A stretch of DNA of 64,000 nt from the NCBI GenBank assembly GCA_965229605.1, contig OZ245892.1, positions 1 to 64,000 on the forward strand. The letters run 5' to 3'. A program made the translations under genes and the position numbers. Position 1 is the first letter of the stretch. Every line of letters begins with the position of its first letter. The notes under the pieces are model-generated. The model was not told the DNA's origin. It ran no database searches and saw only the letters and a program-made list of their open reading frames with translations. Origin of the DNA: G965229605 sp965229605 (GTDB lineage Bacteria; Pseudomonadota; Alphaproteobacteria; CBDDJK01). Positions 7,688 through 16,431 of this stretch are shown here, one piece after another.

Positions 7688-8611
7688 ATGAGCAAACCTG
7701 TGATTGGATTTATTGGCATTGGTTATATGGGTGGCGGGATGGCTAAAAATATCGTCACCAAAGGCTATTCTTTGTATTTTATGGCCAATAAAAAGCGGGA
7801 AGTCGCTGAACGGCTGCTGGGGCTTGGCGCAAAAGAAGTCAAAAGCCCGCGCGCACTGGCTGAAGCCTGCGATATTGTTCATCTGTGCCTCAATAGCTCC
7901 CCGGCGGTGGAGGAGACCGTGATGGGCGAAAACGGCCTTTTGTCTGCCGGGCGCAAGGGGCTGATTATTATTGACACCTCGACCTCTGATCCGGTGTCAA
8001 CGCTGCGTTTGGCTGCGCATTGCGCCAAGGTGGAGACGCATTTTGTTGATGCACCGCTAAGCCGCACCCCCAAAGAGGCCGAAGCTGGCACGCTGGATTG
8101 TATGATCGGGGCTGAGCCTGAAATTCTGGAAAAAATCTATCCGGTGATTGAAACCTGGTCCACCAATATCATTCCGATGGGGGCGGTTGGCAATGGCCAC
8201 AAGATGAAGCTGGTCAATAATTTTGTCGGGATGAGCTATGCCATTTTATATTCAGAAGCCCTGGCTCTGGCCCGAAAAGCCGGGCTGAGCATTGAACAGT
8301 TTCACAGCGTGATCGGGTCAGGCCGGATGCGCAGTGGCTTTTATGATACTTTCATGCAATATGTCCATGATGGCGACAAGAATGCCCATAAATTCACCCT
8401 TGAGAATGCGCTAAAGGATATGAGTTATGTGACAGCCCTTGCCAATGATCTGGGGCTGAATAACCCGGTGCAAGCTTCGGTGCGCAATAGTTTTGCGCTG
8501 GCGGTCGCTGCCGGTCATGGCGGAGATTTCATCCCGCAAGTTTCTGATTTTATTGCCCGTATCAACGGGGTGCAGGGCGATAAGAACTCTACAGGAGGAG
8601 CCGATCAATGA
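7688..8611 (+). CDS. NAD-binding beta-hydroxyacid dehydrogenase (3-hydroxyisobutyrate dehydrogenase family)
   Basis: The family oxidises beta-hydroxyacids (3-hydroxyisobutyrate, tartronate semialdehyde and similar) with NAD(P). The 307-residue product has the N-terminal Rossmann motif GFIGIGYMGGGMAKN, the LCLNSSPAVEE substrate loop, the substrate-binding DAPLSRTPKEAEAGTL region, and the catalytic lysine in GNGHKMKLVNNF. The helical C-terminal domain is complete. An RBS (GGAAC) precedes ATG 7688. Its stop overlaps the start of the SDR gene by ATGA, so the two form an operon. The exact substrate is unknown. The pairing with an SDR and a nearby LysR gene suggests a small catabolic unit. Confidence 0.85.
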   Translation: MSKPVIGFIGIGYMGGGMAKNIVTKGYSLYFMANKKREVAERLLGLGAKEVKSPRALAEACDIVHLCLNSSPAVEETVMGENGLLSAGRKGLIIIDTSTSDPVSTLRLAAHCAKVETHFVDAPLSRTPKEAEAGTLDCMIGAEPEILEKIYPVIETWSTNIIPMGAVGNGHKMKLVNNFVGMSYAILYSEALALARKAGLSIEQFHSVIGSGRMRSGFYDTFMQYVHDGDKNAHKFTLENALKDMSYVTALANDLGLNNPVQASVRNSFALAVAAGHGGDFIPQVSDFIARINGVQGDKNSTGGADQ

Positions 8612-9372
8612 GTGAAACCCATAAAAAAATCGGGCTGGTAACCGGGGCTGGAAGCGGAATTGGCCGGGCCTGCGCCCTTGGCCTGCATCAGGCCGGATTC
8701 CGGCTTTATCTGGTGGGGCGGCAAAAAGAGACCTTGCAGAAAACCTGCGATCTTGCGCCAGATGGCTCTGCGGATGATCTGATTATCCATCCGTGTGATT
8801 TAACCATTGATTCCGATGTTGACCGTTTGTTTGCCCGAATTGCCGATGAATCCGGACGGCTCGATCTGGTGTTTAATAATGCCGGAACCAGCGCCCCGGC
8901 GATTTCCCCGGATGAACTCTCCATGGACAGTTGGCGCAAGGTGATGGATATCAATGTCACGGCCCTTTTTAATTGTGCGCGCCAGGCCTTTGGCTTGATG
9001 AAAAAGCAGAACCCGCGTGGGGGAAGGATTATCAATAATGGATCGATTTCAGCCCAGACCCCGCGCCCGTTTTCTGCACCCTATACGGCCAGCAAACATG
9101 CGGTCACGGGTTTGACCAAGGCCCTTTCGCTGGATGGCAGAGAATTTGATATCTGTTGCGGGCAAATTGATATTGGCAATGCGGCCACCGATATGACGCA
9201 GCGGATGAATGACGGGGTCTTGCAAGCCGATGGAGAATTGCGCCCGGAACCCTGCATCAATGTCAAGGATGTGGCAGATGCGGTTTGTGCGATGGCGGCA
9301 ATGCCTTTGACGACAAATGTTCTTTATTTCAATGTGATGGCAAACCGGATGCCGTTTGTTGGTCGCGGTTAG
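8608..9372 (+). CDS. Short-chain dehydrogenase/reductase (SDR)
   Basis: This 254-residue classical SDR has the cofactor motif TGAGSGIGRA, the NNAGT motif, the catalytic Ser in NNGSISAQ, and YTASKHA (YxxxK). The C-terminus (NVLYFNVMANRMPFVGRG) is typical of gluconate/3-oxoacyl-type SDRs, but the substrate cannot be named. It is translationally coupled to the preceding dehydrogenase (ATGA overlap). Its 3' end overlaps the convergent LysR gene by 44 bp. Confidence 0.85.
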   Translation: MSETHKKIGLVTGAGSGIGRACALGLHQAGFRLYLVGRQKETLQKTCDLAPDGSADDLIIHPCDLTIDSDVDRLFARIADESGRLDLVFNNAGTSAPAISPDELSMDSWRKVMDINVTALFNCARQAFGLMKKQNPRGGRIINNGSISAQTPRPFSAPYTASKHAVTGLTKALSLDGREFDICCGQIDIGNAATDMTQRMNDGVLQADGELRPEPCINVKDVADAVCAMAAMPLTTNVLYFNVMANRMPFVGRG

Positions 9373-10291
9373 CATTCAGGGGGGTAGTAGATGACCCGGT
9401 AAGGATGCGGCAGAGGATTTTGATAATCACATGATCACTTAGATCAGGGGTGCAATAGAGGAAATTATCGACTGTTGCCAGGTCCGCCAGATCGTCATAG
9501 GCGGTGCAGTCAATTCTCTCCAGCCCGTCAATTTCTGGAGAATCTGTGGCGAGCAAGAAGCCGATTCCCTGATTGGCGGCGATCATGCGGATAAAGGCTT
9601 CGCGGCTGGACACTTCTGCCAGAATATTGGTGTCGAGGCCAAGACGATGATGGATTTGATCTTGTAGAATACGGGTCAACGAGCCTTTGGTGCGCGATAC
9701 AACTGGATATTGGGCGAGCATTTCCTTTAGCCCGTTTAGATCAAGTCTGTTCCGGGGTGTTTTCTTATCCGGCGACTTCAGGAGGAAGAGTTTGCTTTTT
9801 CCAAGCCAGATTCGGCTAAGCTGGTTGTTATCATTCAGATAGGCATCATCATCAGAGCGATGGGCGATGAGGATATCAATTTTACCGGCCGCCAGCATTT
9901 CAACGAGATGCGCATGATTGCTGTCGAAGAAGCGCACGAGATATTTATCTGACACTTTATTGAGCGAATCGATGACGGGCAGCACCTGCGAGATGCCTTC
10001 AACGCCGAGGTTAAAGGTTTTGGTGCGTCTATTTTTTGCTTTTTTCAGCAGTTTGGTGATATTTTTCTCGGCTGAAAAGAGCGGGTCAGTTTTCTTTTTT
10101 AAGGAGCGGCCGATAGGGGTGAGTTCAATCGCATTGGCTTTGCGGCTGAATAACTGGATATTGTAATAGGCCTCCAGTTCCTTGATTTGTGTAGATATTG
10201 TGCTGGGGACGATATTGAGATACTGGGAGGCCGCAAAGACGCTGCCGTAATGGGCTGTCCAGTGGAAGCTTCTGATCCATTTATATTGCAT
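9329..10291 (-). CDS. LysR-family transcriptional regulator
   Basis: The 320-residue protein begins with a winged helix-turn-helix (residues about 5-60: GSVFAASQYLNIVPSTISTQ, then LEAYYNIQLFSRKANAIELT) and continues with a type 2 periplasmic-binding-like effector domain (IDILIAHRSDDD, SREAFIRMIAANQGIGFLLA). This is the normal LysR layout and length. It converges on the dehydrogenase/SDR pair, overlapping the SDR end by 44 bp. It is the only regulator in the neighbourhood, so control of that pair is plausible but not shown. No neighbouring target is transcribed divergently from it. It has more Lys and Asn codons than nearby genes. Confidence 0.88.
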   Translation of the reverse strand: MQYKWIRSFHWTAHYGSVFAASQYLNIVPSTISTQIKELEAYYNIQLFSRKANAIELTPIGRSLKKKTDPLFSAEKNITKLLKKAKNRRTKTFNLGVEGISQVLPVIDSLNKVSDKYLVRFFDSNHAHLVEMLAAGKIDILIAHRSDDDAYLNDNNQLSRIWLGKSKLFLLKSPDKKTPRNRLDLNGLKEMLAQYPVVSRTKGSLTRILQDQIHHRLGLDTNILAEVSSREAFIRMIAANQGIGFLLATDSPEIDGLERIDCTAYDDLADLATVDNFLYCTPDLSDHVIIKILCRILTGSSTTPLNANRDQQTASGLPSH

Positions 10292-10345
10292 GGTTGTCTC
10301 TCCTTGATTGGGAGGACAAAAAGCATCTCATTTATAGATTGTAAA

Positions 10346-10365
10346 GCCCGTATCTCTTTACGGGC
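10346..10365 (-). terminator. Hairpin at the 3' end of the SPOR gene
   Basis: A 7-bp stem, GCCCGTA (10346-10352) with TACGGGC (10359-10365) and a 6-base loop, overlaps the stop codon of the SPOR-domain gene. The T tract downstream on the minus strand is weak, so termination efficiency is uncertain. Confidence 0.45.
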
Positions 10366-11686
10366 GAATCAGAAAACAGTCCTGGCCACGGGCACGGATA
10401 TTTGCACAGAGATTGATCGCCGCCCCTTCATCGGGAAGCGGACCAACCCGCACCCGAAAATAGGGCTTGCCGTTGACCTGCACGGGCTCGATGCCCAGGG
10501 TGAGGCGTTGAAGCAGGTCCGGGTGCAAGGCCTGTTGCGCCCGCCAGAAGGATTCGGCTTCTTGCTGAGATTTCAGGGCCGCCAGCTGGATTCGCCAGGG
10601 GTTTGGCCCGCCTGCCGGGTTTTGGAGGGCCGGGTTTTGGAGAGTTGTATTTTGTGGAACTGGATTTTGGGAAACTGGCGATAAACTGGCTTGTTGTTGA
10701 GCGGCTTGTTGTTGCGCTACCTGCTGTTGCGATTCAGCTTGAGGGGCAACACGCGGGGCGGGCAAACTGTCATCGGGTTGCGGCACCGCCCCATTTTGAG
10801 AAACGGCGGCGTTATCTGGCGCCGCAGGTTGCGGGTCTGTAATCGCTTCTGGCTCCAGCTGAGAACCAAAGGCCGCAGGCAGCCTTGTTTGATCAATACG
10901 TTCGGCCTCGACAGCGATGTCCTCGGGGGACAAGGGCGGCGGATTGACAATACTGGGCAAGTCCGGGCTGGATAATTCTCCGGTATCTCCTGAAGGCGCC
11001 CGCTCGCCTTGCCGCTCCAGCGTGCCAAGAAGCGGACGCATCGGGTCTTCCGGGGCTGGCAGCAAGGCTTCAATCTGGTCCGGGTCTTCTTGCCCGTCAA
11101 GCTGGCCATCCAGCTGGCTGTAAATTTGTGGCACCGGATCAGGGATCGGCAACCCGCCCGGGGCGTCCGGCGCACTTTTAATCGGCCCGGTGGCCTGCAA
11201 GGTGGGGGCGGCAGCTTCTGACCCTTTCAGCACCCCCTGATTATAGGCATACCAGACTCCGGCCCCGATCAACAATGTGCCAAGCAGCATAATTAGCAAC
11301 AGGAAATAATTGATCCCGCCAGCCGATGCGGCAAGCAGCGGGGCCTGCAAAGAGCTTTTCAAAACTGAAGACTGGCCTTTTTCGGTTGTTTGGGATTTTG
11401 ACGTTTGGGCTCTTTGTTTTTGGGGTCTTGCCGGTTGAGAGGCATCGGACGCCCGGTCGTTTCTCTCTTGAGAACTGGCCTGATAATTGTCTTGGTAATC
11501 GTCTTGATAACTGGCATCCTGGCTGGAACCTATACGCTTGCCAGGCCTCAGCAAATCATCAGACTGTCCGCCATCATCCAGATCATGCGGGAGATTACGT
11601 TGGGCCATATCATGTCGAGTTGGGGCACCCGGTCTTTTGTTTTGAACCGATGTCAGGCTGCGTTCTAATTCTTGTAAATCATCCAT
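10358..11686 (-). CDS. SPOR-domain membrane protein
   Basis: SPOR domains bind denuded peptidoglycan at the division site. The product (442 aa from ATG 11686; an upstream TTG at 11713 is less likely) has a charged cytoplasmic N-terminus with Gln/Asp-rich short repeats (QDDYQDNYQ), one membrane helix (YFLLLIMLLGTLLIGAGVWYAY, residues about 125-147) and a long Pro/Gln-rich periplasmic linker. The C-terminal SPOR domain (about the last 80 residues) includes PWRIQLAALKSQQEAESFW and YFRVRVGPLPDEGAA. This is the architecture of FtsN/DedD-like proteins. The linker contains four 15-bp in-frame repeats (10620-10679). It lies downstream of lexA on the same strand, 89 bp away or more. Confidence 0.85.
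   Translation of the reverse strand: MDDLQELERSLTSVQNKRPGAPTRHDMAQRNLPHDLDDGGQSDDLLRPGKRIGSSQDASYQDDYQDNYQASSQERNDRASDASQPARPQKQRAQTSKSQTTEKGQSSVLKSSLQAPLLAASAGGINYFLLLIMLLGTLLIGAGVWYAYNQGVLKGSEAAAPTLQATGPIKSAPDAPGGLPIPDPVPQIYSQLDGQLDGQEDPDQIEALLPAPEDPMRPLLGTLERQGERAPSGDTGELSSPDLPSIVNPPPLSPEDIAVEAERIDQTRLPAAFGSQLEPEAITDPQPAAPDNAAVSQNGAVPQPDDSLPAPRVAPQAESQQQVAQQQAAQQQASLSPVSQNPVPQNTTLQNPALQNPAGGPNPWRIQLAALKSQQEAESFWRAQQALHPDLLQRLTLGIEPVQVNGKPYFRVRVGPLPDEGAAINLCANIRARGQDCFLIRP
10620..10679 (-). repeat. 4 x 15-bp in-frame tandem repeat in the SPOR protein linker
   Basis: Units at 10620, 10635, 10650 and 10665 each begin TTTTG on the plus strand and encode five-residue Q-N-P-A-L-like units in the linker. 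A second series of about 15 bp (TGTTG-led) follows directly from about 10692. Confidence 0.88.
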
Positions 11687-11802
11687 AAGAGGTCGCTTTA
11701 GAAAATTCGTCAATCAGGGCCTTGCCCTGCACCCATGATTCCTTTCCTCGCAATTATAATACCATCGCGCCAATCAGCCCCGATAATCATATAAAACGGG
11801 TG

Positions 11803-12501
11803 CTAATATTTGCGCAATAACCCCACCAGACGCCCTTGTATCCGCACATCGCCCGGCGGATAAAAATGCGTTGCATAATGCCGGTTTGCAGGCTCAAGCG
11901 CGATTTGATTATTTTGAACGTTAAACCGCTTCAACGTGGCTTCGGATTCCTCAATCAGGGCGACAACAATATCCCCAATCTCGGCCCGTTCGCGCCGTTC
12001 AATCACAACCGTGTCGCCGTCAAAGATACCGGCCTCAACCATCGAATCCCCTTCAATTTCAAGGGCATAATGATCACCCTTCCCCAGCATGGTCCCCGGC
12101 ACTTCAACCATCATGCTTTCATCGCGCAAGGCTTCAATCGGGGTGCCCGCCGCAATCCGTCCATAAAGCGGAATCTGTATAATCGGCCCGGAGGTCGGAC
12201 GGAGCATCGCTGGACGGCTGCCAAAAGTCTCCCGGCGTGCCTTGTCAGCCCGGCGAGTGCGAATCGGCAAGGCTTCCCGGTCTATATTTTCAGGCAGGCG
12301 CAAAACCTCCAGCGCGCGGGCGCGATTAGGCAAGCGACGCAAAAATCCACGCTCCACCAGCCCTTCCAGCAGCCGATGAACGCCTGATTTCGATTTTAAA
12401 CGCAATCCATCGCGCATTTCATCAAAAGACGGCGAAACCCCGTATTTTGCCAGATGAGTATGGACCAGAATCAACAGGTCATATTGTTTGCGGGTCAGCA
12501 T
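11803..12501 (-). CDS. lexA: SOS repressor LexA
   Basis: LexA represses DNA-repair genes and cleaves itself when RecA is activated. The 232 residues show an N-terminal winged helix (MLTRKQYDLLILVHTHL, SPSFDEMRDGLRLKSKSGVHRLLEGL). The cleavage site is Ala118-Gly119 in RIAAGTP. The catalytic dyad is Ser153 (GDSMVEAGIFDGD) and Lys191 (EATLKRF). Length fits alphaproteobacterial LexA. A near-consensus alphaproteobacterial operator lies upstream (12556-12570), consistent with autoregulation. It stands downstream of the amidase gene, with a 102-bp gap holding its own promoter. Confidence 0.97.
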   Translation of the reverse strand: MLTRKQYDLLILVHTHLAKYGVSPSFDEMRDGLRLKSKSGVHRLLEGLVERGFLRRLPNRARALEVLRLPENIDREALPIRTRRADKARRETFGSRPAMLRPTSGPIIQIPLYGRIAAGTPIEALRDESMMVEVPGTMLGKGDHYALEIEGDSMVEAGIFDGDTVVIERRERAEIGDIVVALIEESEATLKRFNVQNNQIALEPANRHYATHFYPPGDVRIQGRLVGLLRKY

Positions 12502-12555
12502 TTTTGTCTCGCATAGAAATAGAAGCAGGATAGCTTTAGGCTAATATTATGTTAT

Positions 12556-12584
12556 GATCTATATTTGTTCTTTTTCAATGTCAA
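12556..12584 (-). promoter_or_regulatory. Candidate lexA promoter with LexA box
   Basis: On the minus strand, TTGACA (12584-12579) is followed after about 17 bases by a weak -10 (TAGATC). Overlapping this, 12570-12556 reads GAAC-AAATATA-GATC, one mismatch from the alphaproteobacterial LexA box GAAC-N7-GAAC. The site ends 55 bases before the lexA start codon at 12501. Confidence 0.55.
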
Positions 12585-12603
12585 TAAAAAATTACAGGAG
12601 TCA

Positions 12604-13842
12604 TTAACTTCCAATACCCTCCAGCCGCTCCTGACGTTCAAAATAGAGGTCAAGGGCCTGAATAACCCCCTCCATCACCTTCTTTCGGTAGGCATCGGAT
12701 TTCAGATTCTTTGTATCCTCCCTGTTCGATAAATAGCCAAGTTCAATAAGAACAGAAGGGACTTTCGGAGATTTCAGCACAGCAAATCCGGCAAAACGGT
12801 GCGGAGAGGACAGCATCCGCACTTTTGGAGACAAGCGATCAACCAGCATTTCTGCCAGATGCCAGGAGCTTTGATTGACGCTTTGCTGGGCAAGGTCGAT
12901 CAGAATAGACGAGACTTCCGGGGTAAATTCATCGAGATTTGTTCCGGCGATAATATCTGATTTATTTTCCTTGCGGGCAAGGGCGGCGGCTTCGGCATCA
13001 CTGGCGCGGTCCGACAGGGTATAGATAGACAGCCCGCGCAGGCTGGCCTTGGCATGACTGTCTGCATGGAGGGAGAGGAACAGATCGCCATTGACTTTAT
13101 GCGCGGCTTCATAGCGTTTGCGCAAGGGGATAAACAGATCACGGCTGCGGGTCAGATGGGCATCATAGCGTCCGGTATTTTGCAAGGCCTTGGCCAGGGC
13201 CCGCGACACAGGCAGCACAATATCTTTTTCATAGGTGCCGTCCTGACCAATCGCGCCGGGATCAACGCCGCCATGGCCCGGATCAATCACGATCATTGGC
13301 CGGTCCTTTCGTTGTTGCAGGGTGACCGGGGCGATCCGGGCTTGCTGCCGATCATTATCTGCCTGATATTCGGACCAGTCGTTCGAGGCCAGGGTGACGA
13401 TTTTTTGCGCCCCCTGGTCTTCAACAAGATCAATCACCAGCCGGGGGCCGACCTCACTGGTGCGTTCAATACGAAAATGCTGCGACACTTTTGCGGCTTT
13501 CGACAGGTCAATCACCAGCCGCATGACCCCTGGTTTAAACAGGCCAATCCGGTAGCCCTGCATCACGCCAAGCCGGTGATCAGGCCGGGCGCGCACCCCT
13601 TGCCAGTCCACTTCGGGAATATCAACCACAACCCGGTTGGGGTCGGCCAGGGTAAAAATATGATAGGGCAGCGGGCGTTGGGCTTCGATCACAAAACGGG
13701 TGACCCCGTTGCTGGTGCCACTGCGCACATCCTTGATGGTGGTGTAAATTGATTCTTCCTGCGCCTGGCTGATGGCCGGATAAAAGCCGATGATCAGAAC
13801 CAGAAGCAAATGCCAGACAAGAATCCTTAACTGGACCATCAT
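12604..13842 (-). CDS. amiC: N-acetylmuramoyl-L-alanine amidase (AmiC type, AMIN + Amidase_3)
   Basis: The enzyme cleaves the amide between MurNAc and the stem peptide during cell separation. The 412-residue product has a signal peptide (residues about 1-27, ending ISQAQ) and an AMIN domain (residues about 35-140, with VVVDIPEVDW and MRLVIDLSKAAKV). The zinc amidase domain has VIDPGHGGVDPGAIG (first His), the Glu in YEKDIVL, LSLHADSH, and the final VLIELGYLSN carrying the catalytic Glu. Its start overlaps the meaB stop by ATGA, so the two are cotranscribed. The SPOR protein downstream of lexA is another peptidoglycan protein. Confidence 0.94.
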   Translation of the reverse strand: MMVQLRILVWHLLLVLIIGFYPAISQAQEESIYTTIKDVRSGTSNGVTRFVIEAQRPLPYHIFTLADPNRVVVDIPEVDWQGVRARPDHRLGVMQGYRIGLFKPGVMRLVIDLSKAAKVSQHFRIERTSEVGPRLVIDLVEDQGAQKIVTLASNDWSEYQADNDRQQARIAPVTLQQRKDRPMIVIDPGHGGVDPGAIGQDGTYEKDIVLPVSRALAKALQNTGRYDAHLTRSRDLFIPLRKRYEAAHKVNGDLFLSLHADSHAKASLRGLSIYTLSDRASDAEAAALARKENKSDIIAGTNLDEFTPEVSSILIDLAQQSVNQSSWHLAEMLVDRLSPKVRMLSSPHRFAGFAVLKSPKVPSVLIELGYLSNREDTKNLKSDAYRKKVMEGVIQALDLYFERQERLEGIGS

Positions 13843-14864
13843 TGGGCCATCCGCTTTAAAAGAAAAGGGGCCAGTTCTCTGGCGGCTTGCGGCGGGGAAA
13901 GGTCCCCTGCATTTATCCGCTTTTCGATTGTCTGGCGTTTATCGCTAAAATCATCGGTGTCCGTTGCTTTTGCCATTTCCTGCAAGACCTCTGTTTTCAA
14001 TTCATGGCTGAGCCAGTGGCGCATCTGCGCAGCCCGCCGTGCCGATAAATGCCCATTGGCGAAAAGCTGGTGGCCGCTTTCTTCAATCGCGCCATAGGCT
14101 TCAGGCAGACCGGCACCGGTTTGTGATGAAACCGTCTGGACATGCGGGGCAGCAGATCGGCTGTCAACTGAGGTCCCCCTGAACATATGAAGTGCCGATT
14201 CATATTGGCTGGCGGCGGTTTGTGCCACGCTTTCCAGAATGCCATCGGCTTTGGTGACAAAGATAAAATCAGCCAGTTCCATGGTGCCGCGCTTTAAGCC
14301 TTGCAACTCATCACCGCCTGCCGGAGCCAGCAGCAGAATATAGAGATCGGACAAATAACGCGCCCGGGTTTCGGCCTGTCCGACTCCAACCGTTTCAAGG
14401 ATAATCCGTGAAAAGCCAGCAGCATCCAGCAGGGATAGAACGGTGGCTGTCTGGGGACTCAATCCCTGTTCGGCCCCGCCAGACGCCGCCGGGCGAATGA
14501 AACAGTTTTTTTGGGCCGCCAGGTCGGGCATCCGGGTTTTATCGCCAAGAATAGACCCGCCGCTGACCGGGGAAGAGGGATCAATCGCCAGCACCGCCAG
14601 TTTTTCCCCCTTGCCAAGCATCTGTTTCCCCAGGGCTTCAATAAAGGTTGATTTGCCTGCGCCCGGCGGTCCGGTAATCGCCAGCCGCAAGCTGTTTGTC
14701 GTCTGTTTCTCGGAAGACGGTGTGCGGAGGGCAGAAATCAGGGCTTCGGCTGTGCGCCGGTCCTCTGGCCTGGTTGATTCGGCCAGCGTAATGGCTTTGG
14801 CAAGCAAACGGCGGTCATTTTGCTTGATTGCTGCCGCCCAGTCCTGAACCGCGCCGGCTTCCAT
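13839..14864 (-). CDS. meaB: Methylmalonyl-CoA mutase-associated GTPase MeaB
   Basis: MeaB is the G3E-family GTPase chaperone that protects and gates cobalamin loading of methylmalonyl-CoA mutase. The 341 residues contain the P-loop GPPGAGKST (residues 65-73), the switch region with DPSSPVSGGSILGDKTRM, ILETVGVGQAE, and the specificity motif FVTKADG. The C-terminal dimerisation segment is present. The mutase itself is not in the window, but the pccA-like gene at 44922-46919 would make its substrate precursor. It lies between fabF (10 bp away) and the amidase (ATGA overlap), an unusual operon partner set. Confidence 0.94.
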   Translation of the reverse strand: MEAGAVQDWAAAIKQNDRRLLAKAITLAESTRPEDRRTAEALISALRTPSSEKQTTNSLRLAITGPPGAGKSTFIEALGKQMLGKGEKLAVLAIDPSSPVSGGSILGDKTRMPDLAAQKNCFIRPAASGGAEQGLSPQTATVLSLLDAAGFSRIILETVGVGQAETRARYLSDLYILLLAPAGGDELQGLKRGTMELADFIFVTKADGILESVAQTAASQYESALHMFRGTSVDSRSAAPHVQTVSSQTGAGLPEAYGAIEESGHQLFANGHLSARRAAQMRHWLSHELKTEVLQEMAKATDTDDFSDKRQTIEKRINAGDLSPPQAARELAPFLLKRMAQ

Positions 14865-14874
14865 GTTCGGGACC

Positions 14875-16140
14875 CTAAACGGTTGTAAAGATTAAACTGG
14901 CGTTTGTTCCGCCGAACCCGAACGAGTTTGACAGAACAGTTTGTATAGAATGATCCTGTGCTGTTAGCGGCACCAGATTCATATCGCATCCGGGGCTGGG
15001 GTCTGCCAGATTCAAGGTTGGCGGGGCCACCCCGGTTTGCAGACTTTTGAGGGCAAAGATGGCTTCAACGGCACCGGCGGCCCCCAACAGATGGCCGATA
15101 GAGGATTTGGTTGAGGACATGACGGCTTTCCCGGCATGATCGCCCAGCAGCCGTTTGACGGCCCCATGTTCGATTTCATCGCCAAGCGGGGTCGAGGTGC
15201 CATGGGCATTGATATAATCAATCGCTTCGGCTTCAAGCCCGGCACTGCGCAAGGCCCCCTGCATGGCCCGGTAAGCCCCGTCGCCAGAGCTTGCCGGGGC
15301 GGTGATATGATGGGCGTCGCCGGAGAGACCATAGCCCGCAACCCGGCCATAAATCTTGGCTCCCCGGGCTTTGGCGCGGGTTTCTTCTTCCAGAACCAGC
15401 ACCCCGGCGCCTTCGCCCATGACAAAACCATCGCGGCCCTGATCCCAGGGGCGGGAGGCTTCTTGCGGGCGGTCATTAAAGCCGGTTGAAAGGGCGCGGG
15501 CAGCACAAAATCCGGCAATCCCGATGTCGCAGACCGCAGCTTCGGTCCCGCCAGCCAGCATGACATCAGCATCGCCCAGCATAATCAGGCGCGCGGCATC
15601 ACCAATCGCATGGGTGCCGGTTGCACAGGCGGTGACAACAGAATGATTGGGGCCGCGACAATCATAGCGGATCGACACAAAGCCCGATGCCAGATTGATC
15701 AGATTGGCCGGGATAAAAAACGGCGATAACCGCCTTGGGCCGCGATCTCTCAGGGTATAGCCGCCTTGCGTAATGCCATCCAGCCCGCCAATGCCAGAGC
15801 CGATAAGAACGCCGGTTCTGTTGGAATCCTCATCCGATTGCGGCCGCCAGCCACAATCCTCAATCGCCATATCAGCCGCCGCCAGCGCATAGGCGATGAA
15901 AGGCTCCATCTTGCGCTGCTCTTTGACATCAACCCACTCGTCAATGCTATAGCCACCAGAAGCACGCTGCCCGGCTGGCAACTCCCCGGCAATCCGTGCC
16001 GGAAGATGAGACGAATCAAAACGCGTAATCGGGCCAATCCCCGACTCCCCGGCAATCAACCGCTTCCAGGAATACTCAACCCCGACTCCCAAAGGAGACA
16101 CAAGACCCATCCCCGTGACGACAACATGACGAAGCTGCAT
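14875..16140 (-). CDS. fabF: 3-oxoacyl-ACP synthase II (FabF)
   Basis: FabF condenses malonyl-ACP with acyl-ACP in fatty acid elongation. Starting at ATG 16140 the product has 421 residues (an upstream TTG would add three). The thiolase-fold catalytic triad is visible: Cys in VVTACATGTHAIG, His in NAHGTSTPLGD and His in SIGHLLGAAGAVE. The C-terminus SNSFGFGGTNASLIF is also typical. It lies 42 bp downstream of acpP, the conserved acpP-fabF arrangement. The usual next gene (mltG) is replaced here by meaB. Confidence 0.97.
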   Translation of the reverse strand: MQLRHVVVTGMGLVSPLGVGVEYSWKRLIAGESGIGPITRFDSSHLPARIAGELPAGQRASGGYSIDEWVDVKEQRKMEPFIAYALAAADMAIEDCGWRPQSDEDSNRTGVLIGSGIGGLDGITQGGYTLRDRGPRRLSPFFIPANLINLASGFVSIRYDCRGPNHSVVTACATGTHAIGDAARLIMLGDADVMLAGGTEAAVCDIGIAGFCAARALSTGFNDRPQEASRPWDQGRDGFVMGEGAGVLVLEEETRAKARGAKIYGRVAGYGLSGDAHHITAPASSGDGAYRAMQGALRSAGLEAEAIDYINAHGTSTPLGDEIEHGAVKRLLGDHAGKAVMSSTKSSIGHLLGAAGAVEAIFALKSLQTGVAPPTLNLADPSPGCDMNLVPLTAQDHSIQTVLSNSFGFGGTNASLIFTTV

Positions 16141-16182
16141 GATCAACAAGCAATATAGAAAATATACCGTCGCTACAGCGAA

Positions 16183-16431
16183 TTACTTGCTATTATCCGC
16201 AATAAAATCAATCGCATCCTTGATCGTCACGATCTTCTCGGCCGCATCGTCAGGAATCTCGCAGTCAAATTCCTCTTCAAAAGCCATGACCAGCTCAACA
16301 GTATCAAGGCTATCCGCCCCAAGATCATCAATAAAATGTGCACCTTCAACCACCTTGTCATCTTCAACACCCAAATGCTCGACAACAATTTTCTTGATCT
16401 TCGATGCAATATCATCACGATTTGCGCTCAT
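16183..16431 (-). CDS. acpP: Acyl carrier protein
   Basis: The 82-residue acidic protein has the phosphopantetheine attachment serine in the invariant motif LGADSLDTVELVM, with helix IV ending in AIDFIADNSK. The start at ATG 16431 has a good AAAGGATG ribosome-binding site on the minus strand. It is modified by AcpS (2241-2675) and forms an operon with fabF. The upstream fabG/fabD genes are absent; the plus-strand amtB lies across a 419-bp gap. Confidence 0.97.
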   Translation of the reverse strand: MSANRDDIASKIKKIVVEHLGVEDDKVVEGAHFIDDLGADSLDTVELVMAFEEEFDCEIPDDAAEKIVTIKDAIDFIADNSK

